Assembly (NCBI GenBank): GCA_017996175.1
Contig: JAGOHK010000011.1
Location: forward strand, 1-64,000
Length of the DNA stretch: 64,000 nt
Direction of reading: 5' to 3'
Source: Leptospiraceae bacterium
Lineage (GTDB): Bacteria > Spirochaetota > Leptospiria > Leptospirales > Leptospiraceae
Shown: piece after piece, positions 1 to 8,684 of the stretch
Layout of the letters: each line of letters begins with the position of its first letter
How positions within the stretch are numbered: the stretch's first letter is position 1
Notes under the pieces: generated by a model
What the model saw: only the letters and a program-made list of their open reading frames with translations
What the model was told of the DNA's origin: nothing
The model's database searches: none
Program-made: the position numbers and the translations under genes

Positions 1-50
1 AATGGATTTTATTTAAGAAATATAAAAGATATAAATTTCACTTACATATA

Positions 51-242
51 ATGCCCTATGATTCTAAACGATTGGTCGAACAAATCATATTTAAGCTGAT
101 GTTACAAAATAATCCTGACATCGCAAAAATGTACGAACAAAAAAAGAGATACCTAGTAGATTATGATGACCCATTATTTTATCACATGGCAAAAGAAGAT
201 TTTGTGAATGAAGTGGTAAAACTTGGTAGGAGTTCAAGTTAA
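51..242 (+). CDS. Small hypothetical protein or 3' fragment of a gene cut by the window edge
   Basis: Not recognised. The ATG at 51 gives 63 residues, charged and probably helical, without signal peptide or membrane segment. The frame stays open upstream to base 3, so this may be the C-terminal end of a longer protein starting outside the window; no good Shine-Dalgarno sequence precedes the ATG at 51, which favours the fragment reading. The next gene starts 166 bases downstream. Confidence 0.4.
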   Translation: MPYDSKRLVEQIIFKLMLQNNPDIAKMYEQKKRYLVDYDDPLFYHMAKEDFVNEVVKLGRSSS

Positions 243-408
243 GTTATTGAAGAATATTTTAATCTTTTTGATTCAATAATTAAAATCATTTGCTATCACT
301 AGTGACCGTGCTCCCTTCTTCTCAATCTCCCAACAAAATTAAAATCACTTGACGACAAAAACCAAAACTTAAAAGTCAAAAATACGTTCATGAGAAAGGG
401 AGCAGGTT

Positions 409-1023
409 ATGTATAAGGGTGAGAAAATCAATTCAATATCACATTTGGTGGGAGCAAGTTTAAGTTTAGTCGGATGGATATTACTTATCATATTTTCTAG
501 CTTGACTGGAGACCCGTGGAAGATTGTGGGTTGTACGATTTATGGGTTTTCGCTTTTCTTTATGTATTTATTTTCTACTCTCTATCATAGTTTTAAAGGG
601 CGAGCGAAAACGGTTTTTCAAATCTTCGATCATATTGCGATATACATCCTAATAGCCGGAACGTATACTCCGATTACTCTTGTGACGTTACGTGGTAAGA
701 TGGGTTGGATTATCTTTGGGCTTGTCTGGGGAATTGCGCTTGTCGGAACTATTTTTAAAACTGTCTGGACGGGGAAATCTGACAGGATTAGTACAGCCTT
801 CTACGTATTAGCCGGTTGGACAATCTTACTTGATATAACTGAGTTGTATGAAAAATTTCCTCGTGACGGATTCTATTGGATTTTTGCCGGTGGCGTATTA
901 TACACAGTTGGCGCATTTTTCTATTTGAAAGATAGTATGCGCCGTAACCATGAGATCTGGCATTTTTTCGTTTTATTTGCTAGTATATGCCATTATGTTG
1001 CGATATTTTTTTATTTGATTTAA
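409..1023 (+). CDS. Hemolysin III family (YqfA/PAQR-like) seven-helix membrane protein
   Basis: Inner-membrane protein of 204 residues, the usual family length, with about seven hydrophobic helices. Family motifs are seen in order: an N-terminal ISHLVGASLS segment, STLYHSFKGRA, FDHIAIYILIAGTYTPI (the conserved Asp-His of the PAQR metal site) and a C-terminal HEIWHFFVLFASICHYV holding the remaining conserved histidines. The start is supported by a purine-rich GAAAGGGAG sequence a few bases before the ATG. Named for haemolysis by one Bacillus member, but relatives are probably zinc-dependent membrane hydrolases or receptors; function here is unknown. Monocistronic. Confidence 0.88.
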   Translation: MYKGEKINSISHLVGASLSLVGWILLIIFSSLTGDPWKIVGCTIYGFSLFFMYLFSTLYHSFKGRAKTVFQIFDHIAIYILIAGTYTPITLVTLRGKMGWIIFGLVWGIALVGTIFKTVWTGKSDRISTAFYVLAGWTILLDITELYEKFPRDGFYWIFAGGVLYTVGAFFYLKDSMRRNHEIWHFFVLFASICHYVAIFFYLI

Positions 1024-1299
1024 TTCTCTGTATAGCTCGACTAAATGGCTTTGTTATATTGCAATTGGATTTTGTTAGGGTAATGAAATTTTAGGTCTAT
1101 GCCTAGACTCTGACGTGATAACTTCGTGCAAAATCCTGTAAAACCAGCCGAAATGAGAGGGAACTCGTAGTCGTAATTTGGTGGTGGTAGGAACTGCGTT
1201 GCTCAACCTTGACTAGAATAAAATTCATTTGGGGCGAAAAAAATAAGATTCGTTTGACTCAGGTGATGAAAAACTTGTTGAGTTTACGGCAATTAATAA

Positions 1300-1920
1300 T
1301 TAGCCTAGATGATAAATCTTTTCAAATCTTTCTGTTATCGCTCGGTGAATAGGAATTGGAAAATTTTGATTTTTCAGTAATCTTAGAAATACTTTTTTCT
1401 TGAATCCAGTTTCTTTCAAATCTAATTCTGGGAGTGATGAAAAACGTTTCCCCTTTCGAGTGCTCAGATAGAAAACATCTAAGAGCGCCTTCTCGGGTGT
1501 AGCCATTCGAAATGGAAGTTTGGTATCCGACCAGACAACACCTTCTAACATCATCTCCGGTTTCATTTGGAAAAATTCAAATACTCCGAGTTTAGTTTTT
1601 ACAACTCTAGAATGAGCGGTTGTCACAACTTGCGTTCGAGTTGGGATTTGGGAAAGAATTCCATGAATATGAAGAGCGGTTAATAGCGATATATACCCAT
1701 GTTCATTTCCTAAAAGATAAGGAGTGAGAGAGAAAGGATGGACTTCTTGGTTTTGGGTAAATGTCCATAAGCCGCGAACAACAGGATTGATTTCCTCTTT
1801 TTTTGCAATTCTATTTAATAACCTTGCAGATGCACTTATAGAAGTATTAGTTTGAATTGCAAAATCCCGCGTCGTAAAAATAGGACTTGATTGTAATACT
1901 GAATATTTATGTAAATTCAT
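1300..1920 (-). CDS. AbiEi-type antitoxin/transcriptional regulator
   Basis: Predicted antitoxin partner of the nucleotidyltransferase encoded immediately upstream. The 206-residue protein has an N-terminal winged-helix-like part (ATTR-type opening TRDFAIQTNTSISASARLLN, then a region typical of the AbiEi antitoxin N-terminal domain) and the AbiEi signature ATPEKALLDVFYLSTRK near residues 136-152. A strong TTAGGAGC Shine-Dalgarno lies just before the ATG, inside the end of the toxin gene, and the two genes overlap by 14 bases, indicating translational coupling. The toxin-first order is the reverse of the classical abiEi-abiEii arrangement. Such regulators normally repress their own promoter and neutralise the toxin. 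Confidence 0.75.
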   Translation of the reverse strand: MNLHKYSVLQSSPIFTTRDFAIQTNTSISASARLLNRIAKKEEINPVVRGLWTFTQNQEVHPFSLTPYLLGNEHGYISLLTALHIHGILSQIPTRTQVVTTAHSRVVKTKLGVFEFFQMKPEMMLEGVVWSDTKLPFRMATPEKALLDVFYLSTRKGKRFSSLPELDLKETGFKKKVFLRLLKNQNFPIPIHRAITERFEKIYHLG

Positions 1921-2677
1921 AGAGTGCTCCTAAAGTTCTAGTTCGCAATTTTTCCCAATTCTTTTTCCCAGAATACAAATCTCTTTTTTCTTCTAAAATG
2001 TATTCAAATACTTGTCCTTTAAAATCTTCATACGAAATACTTTCCGCTTTTTGAATTGCCGTATTTAATAATTCCGATTTGAGGTTACTATGAATAAACC
2101 TCTGGTTCAATTGATTCTCTGATTGTAAAATATTTAAGTCAAATAAATCCCGTGCTTGTGTTTCCGATCTACCTGCAAGAGCCTGAATCTTTTGAATCAC
2201 AGCGGCATCTACCGGATAATGCGGACAAAGAAAACCTAATTTGTTGTAAACTTTTGCAATTTCAGAATCAACCTTTTCCATTTTTACTAAATTCTTTTCT
2301 GACTTTCTTCTGGAAAATTCTACTTTAGTTGGAAGTTTTACTCCTGAGACAGTTTTCAAATTTACTTTAAATCTTTGCACTGTATCAGTATGCTTAGCTT
2401 TGTCCTTGTCTCCTATTTCAATTCCAGTAATTCCGTAAGCCGTAAGATACTTATGAAACGAAACATCTTCTAAAATTTTGTACCCGTTCTTTTTTAAAGT
2501 TTCTACTCCACCACCAAATACATCTAAGTCCATATCTTCCGAATACCTCGGACTCTTTAGAAAGAAACGTAGATTCACCCCACCTTTTACTGAATAAAGT
2601 TCAGGATCAGTTATTTTCAGAAATCTTTCCAGAAAAACGAAGTGAAATAATTCTCGTCTTTGCATATCTGAATACAT
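1907..2677 (-). CDS. AbiEii-type nucleotidyltransferase toxin (DUF1814)
   Basis: Predicted toxin of a type IV-like AbiE system. The nucleotidyltransferase signature is visible near the N-terminus: GGVNLRFFL followed by SPRYSEDMDLDVFGGG, the GG-x-L-R and S-x-D-x-D pattern that binds nucleotide and metal. The C-terminal half is the helical domain with QKIQALAGRSETQARDLFDL. I chose the ATG at 2677; the open frame extends to a TTG at 2713, but those residues fall at the edge of a dispersed repeat, and family members begin close to the first helix. A second ATG at 2665 is equally possible. No strong ribosome site is visible. Overlaps the antitoxin gene. Confidence 0.75.
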   Translation of the reverse strand: MYSDMQRRELFHFVFLERFLKITDPELYSVKGGVNLRFFLKSPRYSEDMDLDVFGGGVETLKKNGYKILEDVSFHKYLTAYGITGIEIGDKDKAKHTDTVQRFKVNLKTVSGVKLPTKVEFSRRKSEKNLVKMEKVDSEIAKVYNKLGFLCPHYPVDAAVIQKIQALAGRSETQARDLFDLNILQSENQLNQRFIHSNLKSELLNTAIQKAESISYEDFKGQVFEYILEEKRDLYSGKKNWEKLRTRTLGALYEFT

Positions 2678-2735
2678 AAATTCATTATGTATTTGAATAT
2701 ATGGAAATGTCAATTAAAATACTTAATGTATTTTT

Positions 2736-2911
2736 AAAGATTACCATGCGAAGGCGTTGGTCGCGAATGCTTGGAGCGAAGGGTGGAATAAACACCGAGG
2801 GCACCGATAGAAGATACGATAATTCTTGAATATTCGTGGTTTGGTTTGAATCCATGTTATTTTTCATCGTTCTTTTATCGGTGTCCATAGCCTTGGCGGG
2901 TGGTAATCTTT
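2736..2911. repeat. Dispersed TIR-like intergenic repeat, copy A
   Basis: Starts AAAGATTACCA and ends GGTGGTAATCTTT, so the two ends are inverted repeats. Inside are CACCGAGGGCACCGATAG and, in inverse orientation, ATCGGTGTCCAT. It also holds a segment around 2758-2790 (TGGTCGCGAATGCTTGGAG) whose reverse complement recurs at 16937-16970. Related copies lie near 5.7, 13.3, 16.8 and 58.8 kb. No transposase is encoded; the 67-codon open frame across it is not a credible gene. Confidence 0.75.
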
Positions 2912-2916
2912 GAGAG

Positions 2917-2944
2917 TTCTCTTAACTTGACAGCATTGAACACC
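2917..2944. repeat. Solo end of a second dispersed element
   Basis: The stretch containing CTTAACTTGACAGCATTG is the reverse complement of the left end (CAATGCTGTCAAGTTAAG) of the element nested in the repeat at 58.8 kb. Here it directly follows copy A, as a leftover or partial copy. Confidence 0.55.
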
Positions 2945-3009
2945 AACAAAAACATCTTGACACTTCCCTATTATAAATTTAATTCTATTGGAATTTTTGA
3001 GAGGCAATT

Positions 3010-5661
3010 ATGAATTATCCAATCCGACTGTTAATTCTAGGTTTAATATTTTTATTTCTAGGTTTTTGTAAGTCGGAAAAGCCGCAAAAAAATATTCCAA
3101 AAGCGGTTAAGGGCATATTGGATTTATCTCAATGGGATTTTGAAAAGGATGGTGTTATAAATCTCGATGGAGAATGGGAATTTTATTGGAATGAACTTGT
3201 TATTGCCGATGGGTTGCAACCCATCGGCAATAACGACAATACCAAATACATCCCCGTTCCATCGCAATGGCAAAATGAAGGTTATCCGGCGTATGGATAT
3301 GCCACCTATCGTCTGCAGATTTTATTGCCCGTTGTTGTAGGGACAGGTCGCGACCTGTCCCTACAACGACAAATCCCAATGTCCATCGCCATGACGAATG
3401 CGGCAACGGCATACGCAATGTATATCAATGGAAAATTAGCATCAGTAAATGGAAAGGTTGGGAAATCCAAAGAAGAATCGGAACCTTTTCTGCAATATCG
3501 AACATTTTCGATTGATTCGTTTTTAAATAATGAGGTAAATCCCCCCCCCTCCCGCGAAATTGAAATTATAATCCAAGTATCCAATTATCATCATTTTAAA
3601 TCTGGGCTTTGGGATATTATAAAAATTGGTGTTTCTGTTCAGTTAGAACAAAATGCAAAACAAAAATTTGTAATGGATCTTATTTTATTTAGCTCCCTTT
3701 TCATCATGGGATGGTACCATTTTGGATTGTATTTGAATAGACGAAAAGATATGTCTGCTCTCTATTTTGGTATTTTCTGTATTCTTATTGGGTTAAGAAC
3801 CATATGTTTCAATGAGAGAATGATTTTAGATGTATTTCCTTTCTTTCCATTTTTAATAGTACATAAATTAGAATTTCTCAGTTTTTATTATGCTAGCTTT
3901 ATATTTATTCAATTTCTTCGATCTTTATTTCCAGAAGAATTTTCTAAAAGATGGTTTGTAGGCTTTGCAATTATTTTATTGCCTTGTTCTCTATTTGTCA
4001 TTTTTTTTCCAATCAATCTTTATACCAGAGTATTAACATTAGTCCAAATTACTATTCTATTAGAATTTCTTTATGCCATTAAAGTTTTGATTTCTGCAGT
4101 TTTGCATAAACAATTGGGAGCAAAATTATTCCTAGTTGGATTTACATTATTTGGTTTTGCAATAACTAATGATATTTTAAGAACTATGGGAATTTTATTT
4201 AATCCTTATATGACAAGTTATGGACTTTTAACCTTCATCATCTTCCAAGCAACAGTACTTTCTAAAAAATTTGCTGGAGCATTTACGGAATCGGAAAAAT
4301 TAGCGGAAGAACTAAAAATATTTTCAGAAGGTCTAGAAGAAAAAGTAAAAGATAGAACGCATGAAATAGAAAAACAAAAAGAAGAAACCGAAAAGCTAAA
4401 CGAACTCATGAAAAATATAAATTCTGTTTCGAGTCTAACGGACATTATGTCCTTTTTAATGTATTATTTAGAGACAGAATATAAGTTCAATGATTTTTGT
4501 TTGCAAATAAAAGATGATAGCGAACAACAATTAGTAACCTTTTCTTATACGTCTTCCCGAAATACAACTGACGAAAGAGATTACTTTATGAATCAGAAAA
4601 TACTGTATAGAGACTTATCGGGAGTATTCGCTGAAGTCTTTGAAACCAAAAAGCTAGTATTTGTTAGAAAGGAAAATATTACCGAAGATGACATCATAGC
4701 AAAAGATTGGATAGAGAACGGGAGGTTTGATTATCTTTTATTACTACCTCTTGTAATTTATGATGAATTGATTGGAATTTTATTTTTGCATTCCGCTCTA
4801 AAGGAAAGTCCTGTGACAGAAGAAATTCTTTTAAAACTAGAACGATTTTCTGATTTAATTGCAGGCTCTATTTTTAACGCCAAACTTTTGAAAAAAGTAG
4901 AAGAGGCGAAAGAAATTGCGGTCATTTCTCATAGAGAAGCTGAAACAGAAAGAAGTAAATCCGAAAAGCTACTCCTGAATATCCTCCCTAAAGATGTCGC
5001 AGAGGAACTAAAAGAAAAAGGTGTTTCCGAGCCTGTTTTTTTTGAGTCTGTATCTGTATTATTTACTGATTTCAAGGGATTTACGACTATTGCAGAAACT
5101 TTACCGCCACAAAAATTGGTGCAAGAATTGGATCAATGTTTTTCGTATTTTGATTCTCTCATGGAACGTTACGGTTTGGAAAAATTAAAAACGATAGGCG
5201 ATAGCTATATGTGCGCTGGCGGGATTCCAAGAAAAAATACTACCCATGCTGTAGACTGCGTTCTTGCTGCTCTAGAGATTCAATCCATCATGAGACAAAT
5301 GAAAGAACTAAAAGAAATAGCAGGTCAGTCTTATTGGGAGTTACGTCTGGGTATTCACAGTGGATCACTGGTTGCCGGTGTGATTGGAGAAAAGAAATTT
5401 GCCTATGATGTTTGGGGTGATACTGTGAATACTGCAAGTAGAATGGAATCTAGCGGCACGCCAGGTAAGATTAATATAAGTGGTGCGACATACGCTCTCG
5501 TGAAGGATTTCTTCGACTGTGAGTTTCGCGGAAAGGTAAATGCTAAGAACAAAGGCGAGATTGATATGTACTATGTGAATGGATTAAAGATGGAATATTC
5601 CAAAGAAGGAGATAAAAAAACTCCTAACGGAACTTTTTGGAAAGAAGTATATGGTAGGTAG
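3010..5661 (+). CDS. 7TMR-DISM lipoprotein receptor with GAF and class III adenylate cyclase domain
   Basis: Signal receptor predicted to make cyclic AMP. Residues 1-20 are a lipoprotein signal ending in the lipobox LGFC (Cys20). A periplasmic 7TMR-DISM extracellular domain follows to about residue 210, seven membrane helices to about 425, a coiled coil, a GAF domain (about 475-620) and a C-terminal cyclase domain. The cyclase has both metal-binding aspartates (FTDFKGFT, Asp687; KTIGDSYM, Asp731), the adenine-selecting Lys727 and the YDVWGD aspartate, and the Asn/Arg of NTASRMES, so it should be active and ATP-specific. Two perfect palindromes lie inside the extracellular domain (3199-3234, 3334-3367) and keep the frame; a run of nine C at 3541 is also in the gene. 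The first 30 mature residues resemble the kinase at 59.0-61.1 kb. Confidence 0.88.
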   Translation: MNYPIRLLILGLIFLFLGFCKSEKPQKNIPKAVKGILDLSQWDFEKDGVINLDGEWEFYWNELVIADGLQPIGNNDNTKYIPVPSQWQNEGYPAYGYATYRLQILLPVVVGTGRDLSLQRQIPMSIAMTNAATAYAMYINGKLASVNGKVGKSKEESEPFLQYRTFSIDSFLNNEVNPPPSREIEIIIQVSNYHHFKSGLWDIIKIGVSVQLEQNAKQKFVMDLILFSSLFIMGWYHFGLYLNRRKDMSALYFGIFCILIGLRTICFNERMILDVFPFFPFLIVHKLEFLSFYYASFIFIQFLRSLFPEEFSKRWFVGFAIILLPCSLFVIFFPINLYTRVLTLVQITILLEFLYAIKVLISAVLHKQLGAKLFLVGFTLFGFAITNDILRTMGILFNPYMTSYGLLTFIIFQATVLSKKFAGAFTESEKLAEELKIFSEGLEEKVKDRTHEIEKQKEETEKLNELMKNINSVSSLTDIMSFLMYYLETEYKFNDFCLQIKDDSEQQLVTFSYTSSRNTTDERDYFMNQKILYRDLSGVFAEVFETKKLVFVRKENITEDDIIAKDWIENGRFDYLLLLPLVIYDELIGILFLHSALKESPVTEEILLKLERFSDLIAGSIFNAKLLKKVEEAKEIAVISHREAETERSKSEKLLLNILPKDVAEELKEKGVSEPVFFESVSVLFTDFKGFTTIAETLPPQKLVQELDQCFSYFDSLMERYGLEKLKTIGDSYMCAGGIPRKNTTHAVDCVLAALEIQSIMRQMKELKEIAGQSYWELRLGIHSGSLVAGVIGEKKFAYDVWGDTVNTASRMESSGTPGKINISGATYALVKDFFDCEFRGKVNAKNKGEIDMYYVNGLKMEYSKEGDKKTPNGTFWKEVYGR
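3199..3234. repeat. 36-bp perfect palindrome inside a coding sequence
   Basis: Centre at 3216/3217; half-site GTTATTGCCGATGGGTTG is followed by its exact reverse complement. It encodes VIADGLQPIGNN of the cyclase receptor. Compared with the paralogous receptor at 59-61 kb, the interval between the conserved YWN and the following Ser-x-Trp is four residues longer here. The outer flanks (TTGTT on the left, AACGACAA on the right) match those of the palindrome at 3334. Confidence 0.85.
3334..3367. repeat. 34-bp perfect palindrome inside a coding sequence (GTAGGGAC family)
   Basis: Half-site GTTGTAGGGACAGGTCG followed by its reverse complement, centre 3350/3351; with one mismatch the dyad extends over 3331-3370. 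It encodes VVGTGRDLSLQ, a stretch missing in the paralogous receptor, where the interval between ILLP and the conserved I-N motif is ten residues shorter. The core GTAGGGAC recurs in the palindrome at 7169-7230 and, as GTAGAGAC, at 8637 and 9742. Confidence 0.88.
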
Positions 5662-5999
5662 TATCAAATTTGCAAAAAGGGAAATTGATTTTATTGAACG
5701 ATATAAATGCCGTTTGCTGTAGGTGACGTATATATCGTAATCTACAGGAACATCCCTATCGGTGACTTCGGTGTTCATCGGTGGTAATCTTTTAAAAACC
5801 CCAAAATTGCAAACCGCAACCCGAAGTTTACATTGTAAACTCTGACAATAATCATTCTATTTTTGAACCACTCTGTCTAAGATAGGAAATAATAAGTTTG
5901 ATTTAAAATCATAATGCAAAATAATAGGAAAAGTTTATGACCAAAAGGTCGGATTTACAAAAACTATAATAAAACTACCAATTACAAGGGAACAAAATT
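5662..5999. other. Intergenic region with partial copy B of the dispersed TIR-like repeat
   Basis: No gene found. The segment at about 5748-5795 (CCTATCGGTGACTTCGGTG, then TTCATCGGTGGTAATCTTTT) is the right half of the repeat family; the left half is not recognisable. The remaining bases up to the acyl-CoA dehydrogenase start are AT-rich and should hold its promoter, but no clear -35/-10 pair was found. Confidence 0.55.
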
Positions 6000-7160
6000 A
6001 TGTATCAAGCTTTTACAGAAGATCAAATTCAAATTAGAGATTTAGTGAGAGATTTCACAAGAAAAGAAATTACACCTGTCGCACATATCTACGATGAAAA
6101 AAATGAACATCCTAAAGAACTCATTACCAGAATGCGTAAAGAACTTGGCATCAATGGTCTTACGATTCCCGAAGAATTTGGTGGAATGGGATATGGCTCT
6201 GTAGAACAGTGTCTTATTACGGAAGAAATGAGTCGCGGTTGTCTAGGTATCGCACTTTGTTTTGGTTACACCGGTCTTGGACAACTTCCAATTCTAAAAG
6301 GTGGAACCGATGCACAAAAGAAAAAATGGCTCGAACCAGTGATTGCTGGTGAACATGGAATCGCATTTTGTCTTTCTGAACCGGGCGCTGGTTCTGACGT
6401 TCCGGGTATGAGCACAAAAGCAGAAAAGAAGGGCGACAAATACATCATCAACGGGGCAAAACAATGGATTACCGGTGGTGGAAGTGCTGACGCATATACC
6501 GTATTTGCCTACACAGACAAAAATCGTGGAACTCGTGGTGTTAGCTGCTTCTATGTTCCTCGTAACTCTCCAGGTCTTATCGTAGGAAAAAAAGAAGACA
6601 AACTCGGTATCCGCGCATCTGATACAAGACAAATCATTTTTGAAGACTGTGAAGTTCCAGCAGAGAATTTAATCGGTCGTGAGAACATGGGATTTGTTTA
6701 CGCATTACTCACATTAAACGCTTCTCGTCCTTACGTTGCCGCAATGGGAGTTGGTGTTGGTCAGGCTGCACTTGATTACGCTGCAAAATACGCAAGAGAA
6801 AGAGAACAATTTGGTCAAAAAATTGGAACTTTCCAAGCAGTCCAACATATGTTAGCCGACATGTCTATCACGGTAGAAGTTGGTCGTGAGATTACTTACC
6901 GTGCCGCTCGTATGTCTGACGCAAACGATCCTAACCTAGCAAAATACTCCGCTATCGCTAAAGCATTTACCTCTGAAGGAGCAATGAAATGTGCGTTAGA
7001 CGCAGTGCAAATCTACGGCGGTTATGGATATACAAAAGAATACCCAGTTGAAAAGCTAATGCGTGATGCTAAGATTCTTTGTATCTTTGAAGGAACTACT
7101 CAAATCCAAAAGAACGAAATCGCAGCTTACGTAACTAAAGAAGCAGCTTCCGGAAAATAA
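6000..7160 (+). CDS. Acyl-CoA dehydrogenase
   Basis: FAD-dependent dehydrogenase of 386 residues, the normal length for short- and medium-chain enzymes of beta-oxidation and branched-chain amino-acid breakdown. It introduces the alpha-beta double bond in acyl-CoA and passes electrons to electron-transfer flavoprotein. Visible signatures: CLSEPGAGSDVPGM (first family signature), KQWITGGG, AREREQFGQKIGTFQAVQ (FAD contact), QIYGGYGYTKEYPVEKLMRD and IFEGTTQIQ, in which Glu364 is the catalytic base in the position used by short/medium-chain types. Purine-rich ACAAGGGAAC precedes the ATG. Stands alone; chain length cannot be read from the sequence. Confidence 0.93.
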   Translation: MYQAFTEDQIQIRDLVRDFTRKEITPVAHIYDEKNEHPKELITRMRKELGINGLTIPEEFGGMGYGSVEQCLITEEMSRGCLGIALCFGYTGLGQLPILKGGTDAQKKKWLEPVIAGEHGIAFCLSEPGAGSDVPGMSTKAEKKGDKYIINGAKQWITGGGSADAYTVFAYTDKNRGTRGVSCFYVPRNSPGLIVGKKEDKLGIRASDTRQIIFEDCEVPAENLIGRENMGFVYALLTLNASRPYVAAMGVGVGQAALDYAAKYAREREQFGQKIGTFQAVQHMLADMSITVEVGREITYRAARMSDANDPNLAKYSAIAKAFTSEGAMKCALDAVQIYGGYGYTKEYPVEKLMRDAKILCIFEGTTQIQKNEIAAYVTKEAASGK

Positions 7161-7168
7161 ATATAATG

Positions 7169-7230
7169 CGCGAGAGATGCAGATTGTAGGGACTTGATTA
7201 ATCAAGTCCCTACAATCTGCATCTCTCGCG
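7169..7230. repeat. 62-bp perfect palindrome after the acyl-CoA dehydrogenase
   Basis: Two 31-base arms without a loop or a mismatch, centre 7199/7200; the arm begins CGCGAGAGATGCAGATTGTA and ends GGGACTTGATT. It begins eight bases after the stop codon. It could act as a transcription terminator or RNA-end protector, but no T-run follows; the shared GTAGGGAC core links it to the palindrome inside the cyclase gene. Confidence 0.85.
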
Positions 7231-7577
7231 TTTCTCAATCGCTAACGCGAGCTCTCTCGAATACAGCGAACTATATCACTCCAATCACTTGGGTTAGATC
7301 CCAAACCTGTTTTCAATTCTTTCTTTGGTACAGCGCAATTTCCTATAAAAAACAATATGAGGCAAACCAGTCTTATCCATTTCATTTATTCAAAGTAAAT
7401 TAATATTTATCTGAGTAAACAGATTTTTAAAAGATGGGATTTAATTTACGGAATCTTTATATTCAAAAATGTCTCGCGTGTAAGAACTCAAGACTTCCCA
7501 GGCAATAAGCTTTTCGGCATGAATATAATTTCGAGCGAGTAGAGGCACGTATACCTCTACGCTCTAAATTTTTTAAA
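7231..7577. other. Non-coding interval with a GTAGAGG hairpin
   Basis: No credible gene; the open frame through 7194-7403 starts inside the palindrome and has no ribosome site or known sequence. At 7533-7564 there is an inverted repeat, GAGCGAGTAGAGG and CCTCTACGCTC around an 8-base loop, just 3' of the hydrolase-like gene that ends at 7578 on the minus strand. Hairpins of this kind follow all three paralogous genes. Confidence 0.6.
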
Positions 7578-8396
7578 TTATCTCCAACCTTCGTAAGTAA
7601 TCTCGCTATGGTCTTTGTAAAGTCCTTCCACAGCAACGGACGGTGCTCTTATATGCCCGATGTATTGAGTGTAAGTAACATTTCCGCCAAATGGCCATAT
7701 ACCTTCATATTGAACTAAAGAACTTTGGCATTTAGAAAGACCGCCTACTGTAGAGTAACCGCAAGAAGAGTGGTAAGCAACAGCGTAGTCATCTTCCCCT
7801 GGAAGAATTACGGAAGCACCAATCATTCCTTTATAGCCAGGAACATGCGCTACTGTAATTCCAGCAGTATTGTTATGGTTAAAAGAAGATCTTGCATTTC
7901 CGACAATTAAAGCATTGTCCATTGCATTTCCACCATAACCGAATGTAATACCATTCAAAGCAGAAGCTAATTCAGATCCACCAGATGCTGCGGCTAATGC
8001 TGTTACGCCGGAGATTTTGAAACCTTTGCTAGAAGCAGTTCCACCTAAGTTAGATAACCAGTATTCAGTTGCATAACAACCAGCACTATGACAAACAATT
8101 TTACAAGTATCTAGTCCCTTACACTGATTTACTAAAACGGTTGTAAGGTTTGTTTGAGCTCTTGCAGTTCCGTAAGTTCTTGGATCGGTTGTTCCGTCAT
8201 AGCCGACAAAGTATTTTACTCCAGATACAGCATTTGCGCTCGCACCCCAATAATTATTTACATCAGTTGTACCCGTTCCGTTGTGATTAGAGCTAGATTT
8301 TCCATGAACGAAAACAGTGATTGTTCCCGCCGACAAAGAAGCTGACAGTAAAACAGTTGCAGTTACAACTAAAAGATTGATTTTTGATTTAAGCAT
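7578..8396 (-). CDS. Secreted alpha/beta-hydrolase-like protein, paralogue 1 of 3
   Basis: Exported protein of 272 residues; signal peptide of about 23 residues ending SASLSAG. The mature part opens with a beta strand and TVFVHGKSS, which resembles the oxyanion-hole HG of lipase-fold hydrolases; CKIVCHSAGCYATEYWL then supplies a nucleophile-elbow-like CHSAG (Ser in place of the G-x-S-x-G serine). Candidate acid and base are in LPGEDDYAVAYHSSCGY and the late GHIRAPS. Several cysteines are conserved in all copies and could form periplasmic disulfides. Substrate unknown. AGAGGAGAAA before the ATG fixes the start. This copy ends DHSEITYEGWR, diverging from the other two. Confidence 0.75.
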   Translation of the reverse strand: MLKSKINLLVVTATVLLSASLSAGTITVFVHGKSSSNHNGTGTTDVNNYWGASANAVSGVKYFVGYDGTTDPRTYGTARAQTNLTTVLVNQCKGLDTCKIVCHSAGCYATEYWLSNLGGTASSKGFKISGVTALAAASGGSELASALNGITFGYGGNAMDNALIVGNARSSFNHNNTAGITVAHVPGYKGMIGASVILPGEDDYAVAYHSSCGYSTVGGLSKCQSSLVQYEGIWPFGGNVTYTQYIGHIRAPSVAVEGLYKDHSEITYEGWR

Positions 8397-8442
8397 AAAT
8401 TATTTCTCCTCTTAATTTTCTGATTTTTTTTCGATAAACAAA

Positions 8443-8471
8443 ATTATATACGATTTAAAAAGGATTTACAA
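8443..8471 (-). promoter_or_regulatory. Predicted sigma-70 promoter for hydrolase paralogue 1
   Basis: Reading the minus strand, TTGTAA (8471-8466), a 17-base spacer and a perfect TATAAT (8448-8443), about 47 bases before the ATG at 8396. Confidence 0.6.
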
Positions 8472-8636
8472 ATAAAAAAATTTTTTGTTAAAGTTACCTG
8501 ATTGGTTTTGTTGCGGGTTATCCTGAGTATTCGCAGGTAGAATTTGCAGATTGCAAATCTTTTTTTTAGAAGACTATTCGTGCAGGATGAAGGAAATCTA
8601 CAGAATGAAAAATTTTTTTGAATAGGTGAGATTTTA

Positions 8637-8664
8637 GTAGAGACAGATTTACACCTGTCTCTAC
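8637..8664. repeat. GTAGAGACAG hairpin 3' of hydrolase paralogue 2
   Basis: Ten-base perfect arms GTAGAGACAG / CTGTCTCTAC around an 8-base loop, 21 bases after the stop codon of the minus-strand gene. No T-run, so terminator function is uncertain; belongs to the GTAGRGAC palindrome family. Confidence 0.7.
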
Positions 8665-8684
8665 ATTACAAATTTGTTTTTAAA

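Noticed and set aside
2685-2888. 67-codon frame and the similar 61-codon frame at 58918 as a small gene family
   Set aside because: Both are translations of the dispersed repeat, which explains their similarity (MDTDKRTMKNN / MDTYKRTIKNN).
7194-7403. 69-codon open frame after the acyl-CoA dehydrogenase
   Set aside because: Starts within the 62-bp palindrome; no ribosome site and no protein-like pattern.
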